A DNA stretch of 64,000 nt from Dehalococcoidia bacterium UBA1222 (lineage in GTDB: Bacteria > Chloroflexota > Dehalococcoidia > Dehalococcoidales > UBA1222): the NCBI GenBank assembly GCA_002309415.1, contig DBXC01000007.1, forward strand, positions 40,171-104,170, given 5' to 3'. The notes under the pieces are model-generated. The model did not search any database, was not told the origin of the DNA, and was given only the letters and a program-made list of their open reading frames with translations. Each line of letters begins with the position of its first letter. Position 1 is the stretch's first letter. The position numbers were made by a program, and so were the translations under genes. Positions 25,564 to 33,009 of the stretch are shown here, piece by piece.

Positions 25564-26043
25564 ATGGCAAATAAAAATACAGATAATCAGGATTTGGCAA
25601 ATCCTTCAAAAAAAGGGAGAGCGGGTCTCACCGAGAGCCTGGTTTCCATTATCTGCTATCTCGGCGCATTTATCGCCGGCACTCTCGTTCTTAAACTGAG
25701 CAAACAGAATGCATATATCCGTTTCAACGCAGCCCAGTCTACTATCTTTACGACTGCCGTCATAGTTTTGGCTCTGGGTCTCAATATCTTCCCTGTCATC
25801 GGTTCTCTGCTTTCTCTGATCGTCGCAATCGGTGGCGTGGGCCTTTGGGTGATCATGATCATTAAGGCTTACAAACACGAAGACTTCAGGATTCCCGTCA
25901 TCTCATACTGGGCTGACAAGCTCGTTGAGAAACTGGACCAGCACGAACAGAAAAAACAGGAAGAAGCTGAAGCTGCAGAAGAAGACGATGAAGATGATGA
26001 CACCATCGAGGGCGACTTCATCGAACCTGATATCGACGAATAA
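25564..26043 (+). CDS. DUF4870/Tic20-like small membrane protein with acidic tail
   Basis: A 159-aa protein with three hydrophobic segments (about residues 25-45, 57-75 and 78-97) and a long charged C-terminal tail rich in Glu and Asp (EAAEEDDEDDD). The pattern GLTESLVSIICYLGAFIAGTLVL...YIRFNAAQS is that of DUF4870/Tic20-like proteins, in which a conserved FHAxQ-type segment lies between helices; function unknown. A GTG at 25543 could extend it by seven codons but lies inside the predicted promoter. No ribosome-binding site precedes the ATG. Confidence 0.7.
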   Translation: MANKNTDNQDLANPSKKGRAGLTESLVSIICYLGAFIAGTLVLKLSKQNAYIRFNAAQSTIFTTAVIVLALGLNIFPVIGSLLSLIVAIGGVGLWVIMIIKAYKHEDFRIPVISYWADKLVEKLDQHEQKKQEEAEAAEEDDEDDDTIEGDFIEPDIDE

Positions 26044-26065
26044 CAAATCTGTGCAAGAAATAATT

Positions 26066-26096
26066 AAGGCGCTCACATCACTGTGAACGCCTTTTT
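26066..26096 (+). terminator. Terminator after the DUF4870-like gene, convergent with greA
   Basis: AAGGCG/CGCCTT and TCAC/GTGA pairs (26066-26093) form a stem with one internal mismatch and a short loop, followed by TTTTT. Confidence 0.75.
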
Positions 26097-26117
26097 AGTA
26101 TTTGATCAAAGAGATTA

Positions 26118-26588
26118 CTATAAGATCTCGACCTTGTACTTGGTAGTGCCTTTGGGAGTCGTGACGGACACGGTGGTGCCGCTCTTCTTACCAAGCACTG
26201 CTTTACCAATGGGGGATTCGCAGGACATCTTGCCTGCTGCAAAATCAGCCTCGCTGGCACCGACGATGGTGACCTGGAGAGTGTGAACTTTATCTTCACT
26301 TACAAGTTTGACCTTGGTTCCCAGACCGACGATGGTCTTGCTCTTAGTCTCGGTGATAACAGCATTCTTCAAAACGGCTTCAATCTCTTCGATACGACCA
26401 TCATTGAAGCTCAGCTGTTCACGGGCGGCATGATAGGCGCCATTCTCTTTGAGATCGCCGTCAGCTCGGGCCTTTTCGATTTCGTTGACTATCTCAGGAC
26501 GCTTGTCTTTGAGCTCCTGCAACTCGGCAACAAGGGCATCATAGCCTTCTTGTGTCAGTTTATTCACACTTACTTTTTTTGCGACCAT
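26118..26588 (-). CDS. greA: Transcription elongation factor GreA
   Basis: A 156-aa protein, typical GreA length. The N-terminal coiled coil (residues 1-75) has LTQEGYDALVAELQELK and the acidic tip motif ADGDLKENGAYHAAREQ, which places acidic residues in the RNA polymerase secondary channel to induce transcript cleavage. The C-terminal domain ends SPIGKAVLGKKSGTTVSV, a GreA signature. It appears monocistronic, with an extended -10 promoter and a palindrome at its 5' end, and converges with the upstream gene across a terminator. Confidence 0.96.
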   Translation of the reverse strand: MVAKKVSVNKLTQEGYDALVAELQELKDKRPEIVNEIEKARADGDLKENGAYHAAREQLSFNDGRIEEIEAVLKNAVITETKSKTIVGLGTKVKLVSEDKVHTLQVTIVGASEADFAAGKMSCESPIGKAVLGKKSGTTVSVTTPKGTTKYKVEIL

Positions 26589-26604
26589 AATAAAAACACC
26601 TCAT

Positions 26605-26634
26605 ATCTATTGGACACAATAGATGATTATATCA
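26605..26634 (-). promoter_or_regulatory. greA extended -10 promoter with palindrome at the transcription start
   Basis: On the minus strand TGATATAAT (26634-26626) is an extended -10. Immediately downstream, ATCTATTG-GACA-CAATAGAT (26605-26624 on the plus strand) is a perfect 8-4-8 palindrome covering the expected start site, followed by AGGTG and the ATG. Confidence 0.55.
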
Positions 26635-26651
26635 ATAACGTTTATTTACTG

Positions 26652-27770
26652 CTAGAAAGAACGCTTAATGACCTTCATGATGGTCTCGGCGTGCCAGTCA
26701 AAAGGAAGGTTCGTTGCAGCCAGCTTATCAAGGACGCCGTGTTTTTTAGCGTAGCGGAAACAGGCATCGATGGTCTTGTTGCCCATCATGCCGAAGACCC
26801 TGGCGGCAAGGCCAGAAATCTTGAGCTCTCTTTTGAGCAGAGCTTTCACCTCTTCTTTGTAAGGCAGCAGAGCTTCTTTGTCTAAAGAGTGCTCCTGGAA
26901 AGCGTTGAGGATGGTCTCGGCTGCAAGATCGGCACATAAGAGACCGTAATAGATACCGCCACCAGTGATAGGTTTGACCTGTCCGGCTACATCGCCGACA
27001 GCAAGCGCTCGGTCAGCAACGATGTCCCAGGTCGGTTTAACGGTAATGCCGCGAATCTGAATATCGTCGATATCTTTTACGATGCCGTTGTCATTCAGGT
27101 ATTTCTGGAAGGCGGCAAAGTATTCTTTAGGCTTTTTATTGGTCATGAGACCACAGAGTGCCCTCTCATGATCGATAGGCAAAGCCCAGGCAAAAGAGTT
27201 GGCTGAGAACTGTCGGTTAACGAACATCTTCAGGTGATCGAGAGTGTTCTCATGGCCGATGCCTTGGATGCCGTAAGTCCAGCGGCTGCTCTTCTTGAGT
27301 CCGCATTTTTCCATGAGATCCCCGCCGAAGCCGGTAGCAAGCACTACGAGTTTTCCTTGGAATGTCTCATCGGTGCCCATGCAGGATACTTCGACGAAGT
27401 CTGCTTTTTTCACGATGTCGGTAACATGATAGTTATCAAGATACTCGGCGCCGACGAGTTTTGCTTCGTTGGCATACCAGGCATCAAAATCTTTTCGCTT
27501 GACGTTATATGCCTGCGGCATCTCACGGTAAGTAGAAACAGATTGTCCCGAAGGAGACAAGATTTCTACACCGTTAAATTCCTCTCTGGTCAGAAGAGAC
27601 GGGATATGGAAATCGTTGACGCAGGTAGCACTGATAAGACCTGTGCAGCAGACGTGTTTTTCAAAGTTGGGACGCTTTTCGAGCACAAGCACAGAAAGAC
27701 CACCGACAGCCAGGTCGATGGCGACTCGTGATCCTACAGGTCCGCCGCCAACCACGATCACATCATACAT
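26652..27770 (-). CDS. Geranylgeranyl-reductase-family FAD-dependent oxidoreductase
   Basis: A 372-aa flavoprotein. The FAD-binding GGGPVGSRVA lies at residues 8-17, the family CTGLIS motif near residue 43 (VCCTGLIS), and the second FAD motif is ALAVGDVAGQVKPITGGGIYYG near residue 255 (part shown). This set identifies the geranylgeranyl reductase/digeranylgeranylglycerophospholipid reductase family, which saturates isoprenoid chains in archaea and phototrophs; in anaerobic bacteria the substrate is often unknown, possibly menaquinone or polyprenyl chains. Encoded alone between greA and tilS on the same strand. Confidence 0.85.
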   Translation of the reverse strand: MYDVIVVGGGPVGSRVAIDLAVGGLSVLVLEKRPNFEKHVCCTGLISATCVNDFHIPSLLTREEFNGVEILSPSGQSVSTYREMPQAYNVKRKDFDAWYANEAKLVGAEYLDNYHVTDIVKKADFVEVSCMGTDETFQGKLVVLATGFGGDLMEKCGLKKSSRWTYGIQGIGHENTLDHLKMFVNRQFSANSFAWALPIDHERALCGLMTNKKPKEYFAAFQKYLNDNGIVKDIDDIQIRGITVKPTWDIVADRALAVGDVAGQVKPITGGGIYYGLLCADLAAETILNAFQEHSLDKEALLPYKEEVKALLKRELKISGLAARVFGMMGNKTIDACFRYAKKHGVLDKLAATNLPFDWHAETIMKVIKRSF

Positions 27771-27839
27771 CGAAGTAACTCCGAGCGGCGTCTATGTATG
27801 TCCATTACAAAAATGATTATAGCACGTTCGAAAAATATT

Positions 27840-29228
27840 TTAATATCTGACATGAAGACAGAGAACGGCCGTTGTTTTATCAGTGATCTTGTATCTGTCG
27901 TCGATACGGTGACCGATTACCCAGACGATATCGTCCCCATCGCATAAAAGGAACGTTTGCTCTCTGTCATTCTTGGATAAATGACGGTTCATGAGGAAAC
28001 GTGCGACTTTGATCTCGGAATTGTTGCCAAACGGGAGGAATGAATCTCCGGGCAGTCTAGTTCGGATATATGGATTTGAGAGTAGAGATGCGTCGATAAA
28101 GGCATAATCGTTGTCTTCTTTGAACTCGATGTCTCTGATATCACACAACTGGGCATCGATGATGCCGCCGGGATAAATGGTCCTGCCGTCAGATGTGAGC
28201 GGAGTCGAAGAGAAGACGCTGAAAGACTCGTTTTCAGCCCGTTGAGATAGCCGAAGGGCCTTATATTCGACGCCCCATTCGAGGCCGTTTGGAAGATCGA
28301 TCTTTCTACCGCTGCCGCCCTTCTCTAATGCCACCATGTCGTCCAGGTGCTTTTTCTCGATATCCTGGTGGTTTCCCAAAACGCAATCGATGGCTTTTGT
28401 GAGCAACATTTTCTTTTCATAATCCTGCAGAACACCGAATCTGTCACGGTCGATCAGGACGCCGTTGTCGGTCTCTTCCAACATGAGATCTAGCTTTTTC
28501 GAGCGTTCTTCGATGTAGGACTGCTGTTCTGCGGTAGTTTCCGCAAGTCTCAGGAGGGACTCTTTGATACTGGGGTTATAGGATTCGAGCAGAGGGATGA
28601 GCTCCTTGCGGATACGGTTTCGCGTATACTCTACATCGTTGTTAGTAGAATCCAGTCTGACTGGAAGAGAACATTCCTGACAGTAGGCGTTGATTTCCGA
28701 TTTTGAGACCTTTAATAGAGGCCTGACTACAACGACATGCCCCAAGGATGTCGGGACGTTGCTTTTCGTTTTGAGGCCTGTCAGTCCTGCAGTGCCGCAT
28801 CCTCTGATGATGTGCATCAGGATCGTTTCGATATTGTCGTCAGCATTGTGCCCGGTGGCGACCACGGCATTGTGTCGGTCAGCAACTTCTTTCAGGAAAT
28901 CATAGCGTACGATACGAGCAGCATCCTCCATGGATGAGATACCGTGTTCTTTCTTGTATGCTGGTACATCGATTTGTGCTGTTTCGCATGGCACGTCCAG
29001 TGCTTTACATAATTCTATAACGGCTCTGGCGTCATCAGATGATTCCTGCCCTCGAATCATGTGGTCGAGATGAGCCGCAGTGAGTTCTAATGATAATTCC
29101 TGTCTAAGTTGGGCCAGGCTGTGTAAGAGGCATACTGAATCGGATCCGCCCGATACCGCGACGACGATGTTCCTGATGTCCAGAGCGATAAGAAGAGATC
29201 TTATTCTTTTGTGGATGGAATCGTTCAT
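27840..29228 (-). CDS. tilS: tRNA(Ile)-lysidine synthase
   Basis: A 462-aa enzyme that places lysidine at C34 of tRNA-Ile(CAU). The PP-loop reads [13 protein letters not shown] at residues about 26-38, followed by [10 protein letters not shown] and the [14 protein letters not shown] motif; a C-terminal substrate-binding domain follows ([13 protein letters not shown]). A longer open frame from 29417 would run through the tRNA-Pro gene, so the start is the ATG at 29228. It lies 34 bp downstream of tRNA-Pro on the same strand, possibly co-transcribed. Confidence 0.93.
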   Translation of the reverse strand: MNDSIHKRIRSLLIALDIRNIVVAVSGGSDSVCLLHSLAQLRQELSLELTAAHLDHMIRGQESSDDARAVIELCKALDVPCETAQIDVPAYKKEHGISSMEDAARIVRYDFLKEVADRHNAVVATGHNADDNIETILMHIIRGCGTAGLTGLKTKSNVPTSLGHVVVVRPLLKVSKSEINAYCQECSLPVRLDSTNNDVEYTRNRIRKELIPLLESYNPSIKESLLRLAETTAEQQSYIEERSKKLDLMLEETDNGVLIDRDRFGVLQDYEKKMLLTKAIDCVLGNHQDIEKKHLDDMVALEKGGSGRKIDLPNGLEWGVEYKALRLSQRAENESFSVFSSTPLTSDGRTIYPGGIIDAQLCDIRDIEFKEDNDYAFIDASLLSNPYIRTRLPGDSFLPFGNNSEIKVARFLMNRHLSKNDREQTFLLCDGDDIVWVIGHRIDDRYKITDKTTAVLCLHVRY

Positions 29229-29261
29229 AATCACATCGTATGGGTGGAGTTGGAAGAAATA

Positions 29262-29335
29262 TCGGGGCGAGAGGATTCGAACCTCCGGCCTCAGCGACCC
29301 GAACGCTGCGCGCTGGCCAACTGCGCTACGCCCCG
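29262..29335 (-). tRNA. tRNA-Pro (anticodon CGG)
   Basis: Read on the minus strand it folds as a complete cloverleaf: acceptor CGGGGCG/CGCCCCG, T8-A9, D-arm GCGC/GCGC, anticodon stem CAGCG/CGCTG around loop TTCGGGT (anticodon CGG), and T-arm with GTTCGAAT. The first base C1 paired to G72 is typical of bacterial tRNA-Pro. Position 73 is A and CCA is not encoded. tilS follows 34 bp downstream; the IS element lies 75 bp upstream. Confidence 0.95.
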
Positions 29336-29406
29336 TAATTCGTTCATTATATGCCACACTCTCCAAAACTAGCAATCTTCTCAACGATGAAAGTCTAAGG
29401 TTGATC

Positions 29407-30330
29407 TCATGTGGCAAGACATTTGTTACACTCAGAAGAGAAGTACTCTTTCACCATAGCATCCGGACTTAAGAAGTTAAGTACACGTTTTGCTGTCTTG
29501 CTGTATCTCCTTTCATGTTTTGCCACCTTGTCGATCAGTTCTTTCTCGCTTCGGAATACTGTTTCGTTGTATAGGATCCTTCCGTCTTCTCTGTGGCTTC
29601 TCTCCACTTTCCCGTTCTGCCATGGAGAGTAAGGTCTGGTGTGTCTCAGTTGTATTCCCAACTCTATTGCTACAGCTTCGAACATGCTGATGCTGTCTGT
29701 TTCGTCCTCATGATGTATGAACTCTTTCCCGTTATCAACTTGGATCGTATTAATTGAGAATCCAAACTTCTTTTCCAGTTCTCTTAAAAACGTTGCCGTC
29801 TCGTAAGAACTCTTCTCCCGGACTATCTTAAGGCATCTTTTCCTACTGTACTCATCTATTGCTGTTATCTGATAGTACTTACAGTGATAGGTAGCAAATC
29901 GGATGCATTCTAATGGTACATACTTGATGTCTATCTGGACTTTATCACCCGGGAACTTACCATCCAGCCCTTCATATCTCGTATAGCTCTTCCTGTAGCT
30001 CTTTGCCTTCTTATAGTTATACTTTCTGATTTGACGGCACATGCTTTCAAAGCATCTTTTGTACCCTTTGCATCTGCATCTCACATATACCTCTGCAAGC
30101 CCATATTTTCCGTTTCTCTTGAGCATCTGTCTTATCAGCTTCAGTTCCGGTCCTGTATGAGCGTTGGGACTGCTGCGAGGTCTTCTTGATCTTAGTGCCA
30201 GGCTCCTTACTGTTCCGTCATACTTCTCCAGCTGTCTGTATACAAACTGTCTATATGTCTGATACTGCTTCGCTGCCTTAGTTACACCATGCTTCAATGC
30301 GTACTCGCAAAGCCTCTGGCGATAACGCAT
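29407..30330 (-). CDS. DDE transposase, IS481-like
   Basis: A 307-aa single-frame transposase. The N-terminal helix-turn-helix (residues 5-45, ALKHGVTKAAKQYQ...) is followed by an rve-type catalytic core: Asp134 in VQIDIKYV, Asp199 in IQVDNGKEF and Glu243 in GKVERSHRED, with the usual TRPYSPWQNG before the Glu. This is the IS481/IS3 superfamily pattern. The frame looks intact. The TGA stop codon lies just outside the left inverted repeat, so it may come from flanking DNA. The upstream hairpin may limit outside transcription into the gene. Confidence 0.88.
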   Translation of the reverse strand: MRYRQRLCEYALKHGVTKAAKQYQTYRQFVYRQLEKYDGTVRSLALRSRRPRSSPNAHTGPELKLIRQMLKRNGKYGLAEVYVRCRCKGYKRCFESMCRQIRKYNYKKAKSYRKSYTRYEGLDGKFPGDKVQIDIKYVPLECIRFATYHCKYYQITAIDEYSRKRCLKIVREKSSYETATFLRELEKKFGFSINTIQVDNGKEFIHHEDETDSISMFEAVAIELGIQLRHTRPYSPWQNGKVERSHREDGRILYNETVFRSEKELIDKVAKHERRYSKTAKRVLNFLSPDAMVKEYFSSECNKCLAT

Positions 30331-30447
30331 CTCTTCGGTTATAATCTTTTCAAGAGAGTCTCTCCTTTCATTATAGTTTGTGACTTGAACTATGGTATCA
30401 CGAGACTCTCTTCTTTTTTCCTATTTCTGTAACATATGTTTTATCAC
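29411..30447 (-). mobile_element. IS481-like insertion sequence, about 1.04 kb
   Basis: Terminal inverted repeats match 16 of 20 bases: left 29411-29430 (GTGGCAAGACATTTGTTACA) and right 30428-30447 (complement GTGATAAAACATATGTTACA). If the TG...CA rule holds, the ends are 29412 and 30446. I see no clear target-site duplication. The element sits between tRNA-Pro and the DUF3990 module. Confidence 0.75.
30352..30420 (+). terminator. Long hairpin with T-run at the IS right end
   Basis: AAGAGAGTCTC (30352-30362) and GAGACTCTCTT (30402-30412) are exact complements; ATAGTT/AACTAT pairs lie inside the loop. T-rich sequence follows on the plus strand. It lies just upstream of the transposase start and could act as a terminator or as a structure that shields the gene from outside transcripts. 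Confidence 0.6.
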
Positions 30448-30500
30448 CTAACAATGATCTGAACAAACAATCACTCACAGGGATCATCAAGCACGGCCGA

Positions 30501-30552
30501 TTGCATCTATATCATTGTAATGATATGATTTTTCTATATCATCAGGATGATA
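30501..30552 (+). promoter_or_regulatory. Promoter with two identical-core palindromic operators for the DUF3990/HTH operon
   Basis: TTGCAT (30501-30506), a 17-bp spacer and TATGAT (30524-30529) form a promoter. Two palindromes with the core TATCAT-N4-ATGATA lie at 30510-30525 and 30537-30552, 27 bp apart centre to centre. The first overlaps the -10; the second begins at the expected transcription start. A repressor bound here would block transcription. Confidence 0.7.
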
Positions 30553-30564
30553 CAGGAGCAAGGT

Positions 30565-31263
30565 ATGACTAATAAGATACTGTTCCACGGCAGTGATCAG
30601 GTCATCGAAAACCCAAGACTGGAACTTGGCAACATACATAATGACTACGGACAGGGTTTCTACTGCACGGAGTTCGAGAATCTGGCCGGAGAATGGGCTT
30701 GCAAGAACGGCCGGGACGGATTCATCAACAGATACAGACTGAACAAAGAAGGGCTGAAGATACTGGACCTGTTAGACGGCAGCCACACCGTCCTCAACTG
30801 GATCGCATTGCTCCTCAAAAACAGAGTGTTCCGGCTCAGCACACAGATCGCAATCGATGCCAGACAGTATCTAATCGACAACTTTGCACCTGATACTTCC
30901 GCTTTTGATCTTGTGATCGGCTACCGCGCCGATGATTCATATTTTCAGTATGCGGAATCCTTCGTCGAGAACGGTCTGTCGGTACGGGGGCTGAACAAAG
31001 CACTGCATCTCGGGAGACTTGGGATGCAGACAGTCCTGATCTCAGGAAAAGCATTTGAGCAGATCTCTTTTGAATCTGCCCTGCCCGCCGATAACAGAAA
31101 ATATTATCCAAAGTATCTTGAGAGAGATTCGAAAGCCAGAAATGACTATTCCAAAGATATTGCCCATGACAGGACATACCGCGAAGACCTGTTCATCATG
31201 GACATTTTGCGAGAGGAGATGACGAACGATGATCCGCGCATACAGCGATACCTATCTTTATGA
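30565..31263 (+). CDS. DUF3990 protein, putative ADP-ribosyltransferase-like toxin
   Basis: A 232-aa protein starting MTNKILFHGSD. The N-terminal pattern FHGSD (His8) and NDYGQGFYCTE (residues 26-36) is the DUF3990 signature; as I recall, the family is grouped with ADP-ribosyltransferase-like folds, where His and Tyr/Phe positions of this kind contact NAD. No signal peptide or membrane segment. The ATG at 30565 has AGGAG 6 nt upstream; an ATG at 30547 lies inside the operator. The next gene, an HTH protein, overlaps by 35 bp, as in toxin-antitoxin operons. Target and enzymatic activity are unknown. Confidence 0.75.
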   Translation: MTNKILFHGSDQVIENPRLELGNIHNDYGQGFYCTEFENLAGEWACKNGRDGFINRYRLNKEGLKILDLLDGSHTVLNWIALLLKNRVFRLSTQIAIDARQYLIDNFAPDTSAFDLVIGYRADDSYFQYAESFVENGLSVRGLNKALHLGRLGMQTVLISGKAFEQISFESALPADNRKYYPKYLERDSKARNDYSKDIAHDRTYREDLFIMDILREEMTNDDPRIQRYLSL

Positions 31264-31885
31264 TGCCAGATACAGACTATCGCAATTCTTCGACTATCTG
31301 ATAAACGACTGCGGGCTGTCGGCAGACTGGGCCATAGACATCTTTATGATCTCAGGCTATGCGGAAAGGTTCGAAAAAGGAGACCCCAGGATCATCTCCG
31401 GGATGTCCGGCATAGAACTGGCCAGGGCAGTCATCCGAAAGGCTTATCAAGACAGCAGTCTGATAAGAACGAAACCGGTCATAAAAGACGGAGCGTCGCC
31501 GGAATACTGGGCAGGATGGGTATTAGCCGAATATCAATGGTACAGCGCCGAACGATTCAAAGACATCATAAGCAGAATAAAACTATCCGAGATCATAAAG
31601 ATGTATCCGGTCTATCACGAGATGGACACAGATCATTTCATTGAAGAACTGCAAAAGAGAACATCCCAGACTAAGAAGACCATCAATCTAAAAAAGATGA
31701 GAGAGTGCCGAGGGCTGTCCCAGTCAGAATTAGCGAAACTCTCCGGCGTGAATTTACGGTCCATACAGATGTATGAACAGGGAAACAATGACATCGACAA
31801 AGCACAGGGCAGCACGCTTTACAGATTGTCTCATGTCATCGGATGCCGCATGGAAGACCTGCTTGAATCCCCCATGAAAGGATGA
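31229..31885 (+). CDS. HTH protein paired with DUF3990, putative antitoxin/repressor
   Basis: A 218-aa protein. The first 145 residues are an uncharacterised helical domain beginning MIRAYSDTYLYDARYRLSQFF (in part) with a conserved-looking SPEYWAGWVLAEYQWYS segment near residue 90. Residues about 152-212 are a Cro/C1-type helix-turn-helix: MRECRGLSQSELAKLSGV, then RSIQMYEQGNNDI. Its start overlaps the DUF3990 gene by 35 bp, with AGAGGAG upstream, so translation is coupled. By analogy to type II modules it may bind the toxin through the N-terminal part and the palindromic operators through the HTH; this is inference. Confidence 0.75.
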   Translation: MIRAYSDTYLYDARYRLSQFFDYLINDCGLSADWAIDIFMISGYAERFEKGDPRIISGMSGIELARAVIRKAYQDSSLIRTKPVIKDGASPEYWAGWVLAEYQWYSAERFKDIISRIKLSEIIKMYPVYHEMDTDHFIEELQKRTSQTKKTINLKKMRECRGLSQSELAKLSGVNLRSIQMYEQGNNDIDKAQGSTLYRLSHVIGCRMEDLLESPMKG

Positions 31886-31994
31886 TCGGTCGTTCGTGCC
31901 TATCGCATCCCTAATAATAATCACTAATATATAAATCAACGTATAGCCAAATTGAAACAATCTAAATGAACTAATATACAAATAGATAACAACA

Positions 31995-32888
31995 ATGAAC
32001 AATGAACCTCGAAAACATCACTATATACCTCAGTTTATACTTAGGAACTTTTGTATAAATGACACAAATCAATTGTATTATCGGGACGTCACTTCAAAAG
32101 CTTTAACTGTTACAAATACAAATAATATCTTTATGGTTAAGGATTTATACCGAAATGAAATGAATGATTCAAATGATCCAGTTCAAATCGAAAAAGACTT
32201 AAGTACGTTCGAAGCAGAAATAGCAAGATTGGTAAACGTTTTTCTAACAAAAAAAGTTTTCGATATCTCCTTTAGCGATGTAGCCAGACTTGAAGTGTTT
32301 CTGGCGCTACAATCTTTTAGATCAAAGTACAGTAGTGATTTCTTTTCGAAGAAAATGGATCAAGAAAACATTGATTTCTATTCAAAGTATCAGCCTGATT
32401 TGGACATGGGGGCTCTGTGGAAGAGAAATCTTGGTCATGCCGTTAAATGCCGTTCTTTAGAGGAAATTCTTGATAATGCTGATATTGATGAAACGTTTAA
32501 AGTATTCCTAACTAGAGACATATTTGGGCTTATGGGAAGATATTTTGTGGTAGCTGAATCCCGTGAACAATTTGTGATCAGTGATTGTTATCCGACAGTT
32601 ATGTACGGAGAAACGGATAGACTGTCTCAAATCGATCTTTGTTACTTCTTCCCGATTAGTTCACAAAGGATAATTGTACTCGTATCCAACGGAACGACCG
32701 CAGCTCCCAAGGGAATCAGGCATTTTACTAGAGAGTTTCTGTATTTCCCAGATTATGATTGCGAAAATAGACTCTTTCATTATCAACTTAAGAGAATCAA
32801 CCCAGAACAAACGAGATGGATAAACAATATGATAAAGAAAAATGCAAAGATTGGAATCGCAGCAAACAAAAAGCAATTGCTGCTTTAA
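31995..32888 (+). CDS. DUF4238-family protein
   Basis: A 297-aa protein beginning with the DUF4238 hallmark HHYIPQFILRNF (residues 8-19). The middle part is helical and acidic (VQIEKDLSTFEAEIARLVN), and a later segment reads FVISDCYPTVMYGE and YFFPISSQRIIVLV, both typical of this family. Function is unknown; members are often scattered in accessory regions. It is A+T-rich compared with neighbours and follows the DUF3990/HTH pair after 109 bp of A+T-rich spacer in which I see no feature. An independent acquisition or part of the same accessory block. Confidence 0.8.
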   Translation: MNNEPRKHHYIPQFILRNFCINDTNQLYYRDVTSKALTVTNTNNIFMVKDLYRNEMNDSNDPVQIEKDLSTFEAEIARLVNVFLTKKVFDISFSDVARLEVFLALQSFRSKYSSDFFSKKMDQENIDFYSKYQPDLDMGALWKRNLGHAVKCRSLEEILDNADIDETFKVFLTRDIFGLMGRYFVVAESREQFVISDCYPTVMYGETDRLSQIDLCYFFPISSQRIIVLVSNGTTAAPKGIRHFTREFLYFPDYDCENRLFHYQLKRINPEQTRWINNMIKKNAKIGIAANKKQLLL

Positions 32889-33009
32889 CAACCTAGGTTC
32901 TTTTTTGATAAAATTAAGCAAATATTTGTTTGAATAAACTTTGCATTTGTTAAATAAGACAAATTGCAATCGTACAAAATTAACATTAACATCAATCGGA
33001 GGAACAGTT

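Noticed and set aside
29229..29417. Longer N-terminus for tilS
   Set aside because: It would translate through the tRNA-Pro gene; the ATG at 29228 gives the standard TilS start.
29402..30460. TGATCT on both sides of the IS as a target duplication
   Set aside because: The two copies lie at different distances (3-4 and 7 bp) from the inverted repeats, so they are not a proper duplication.
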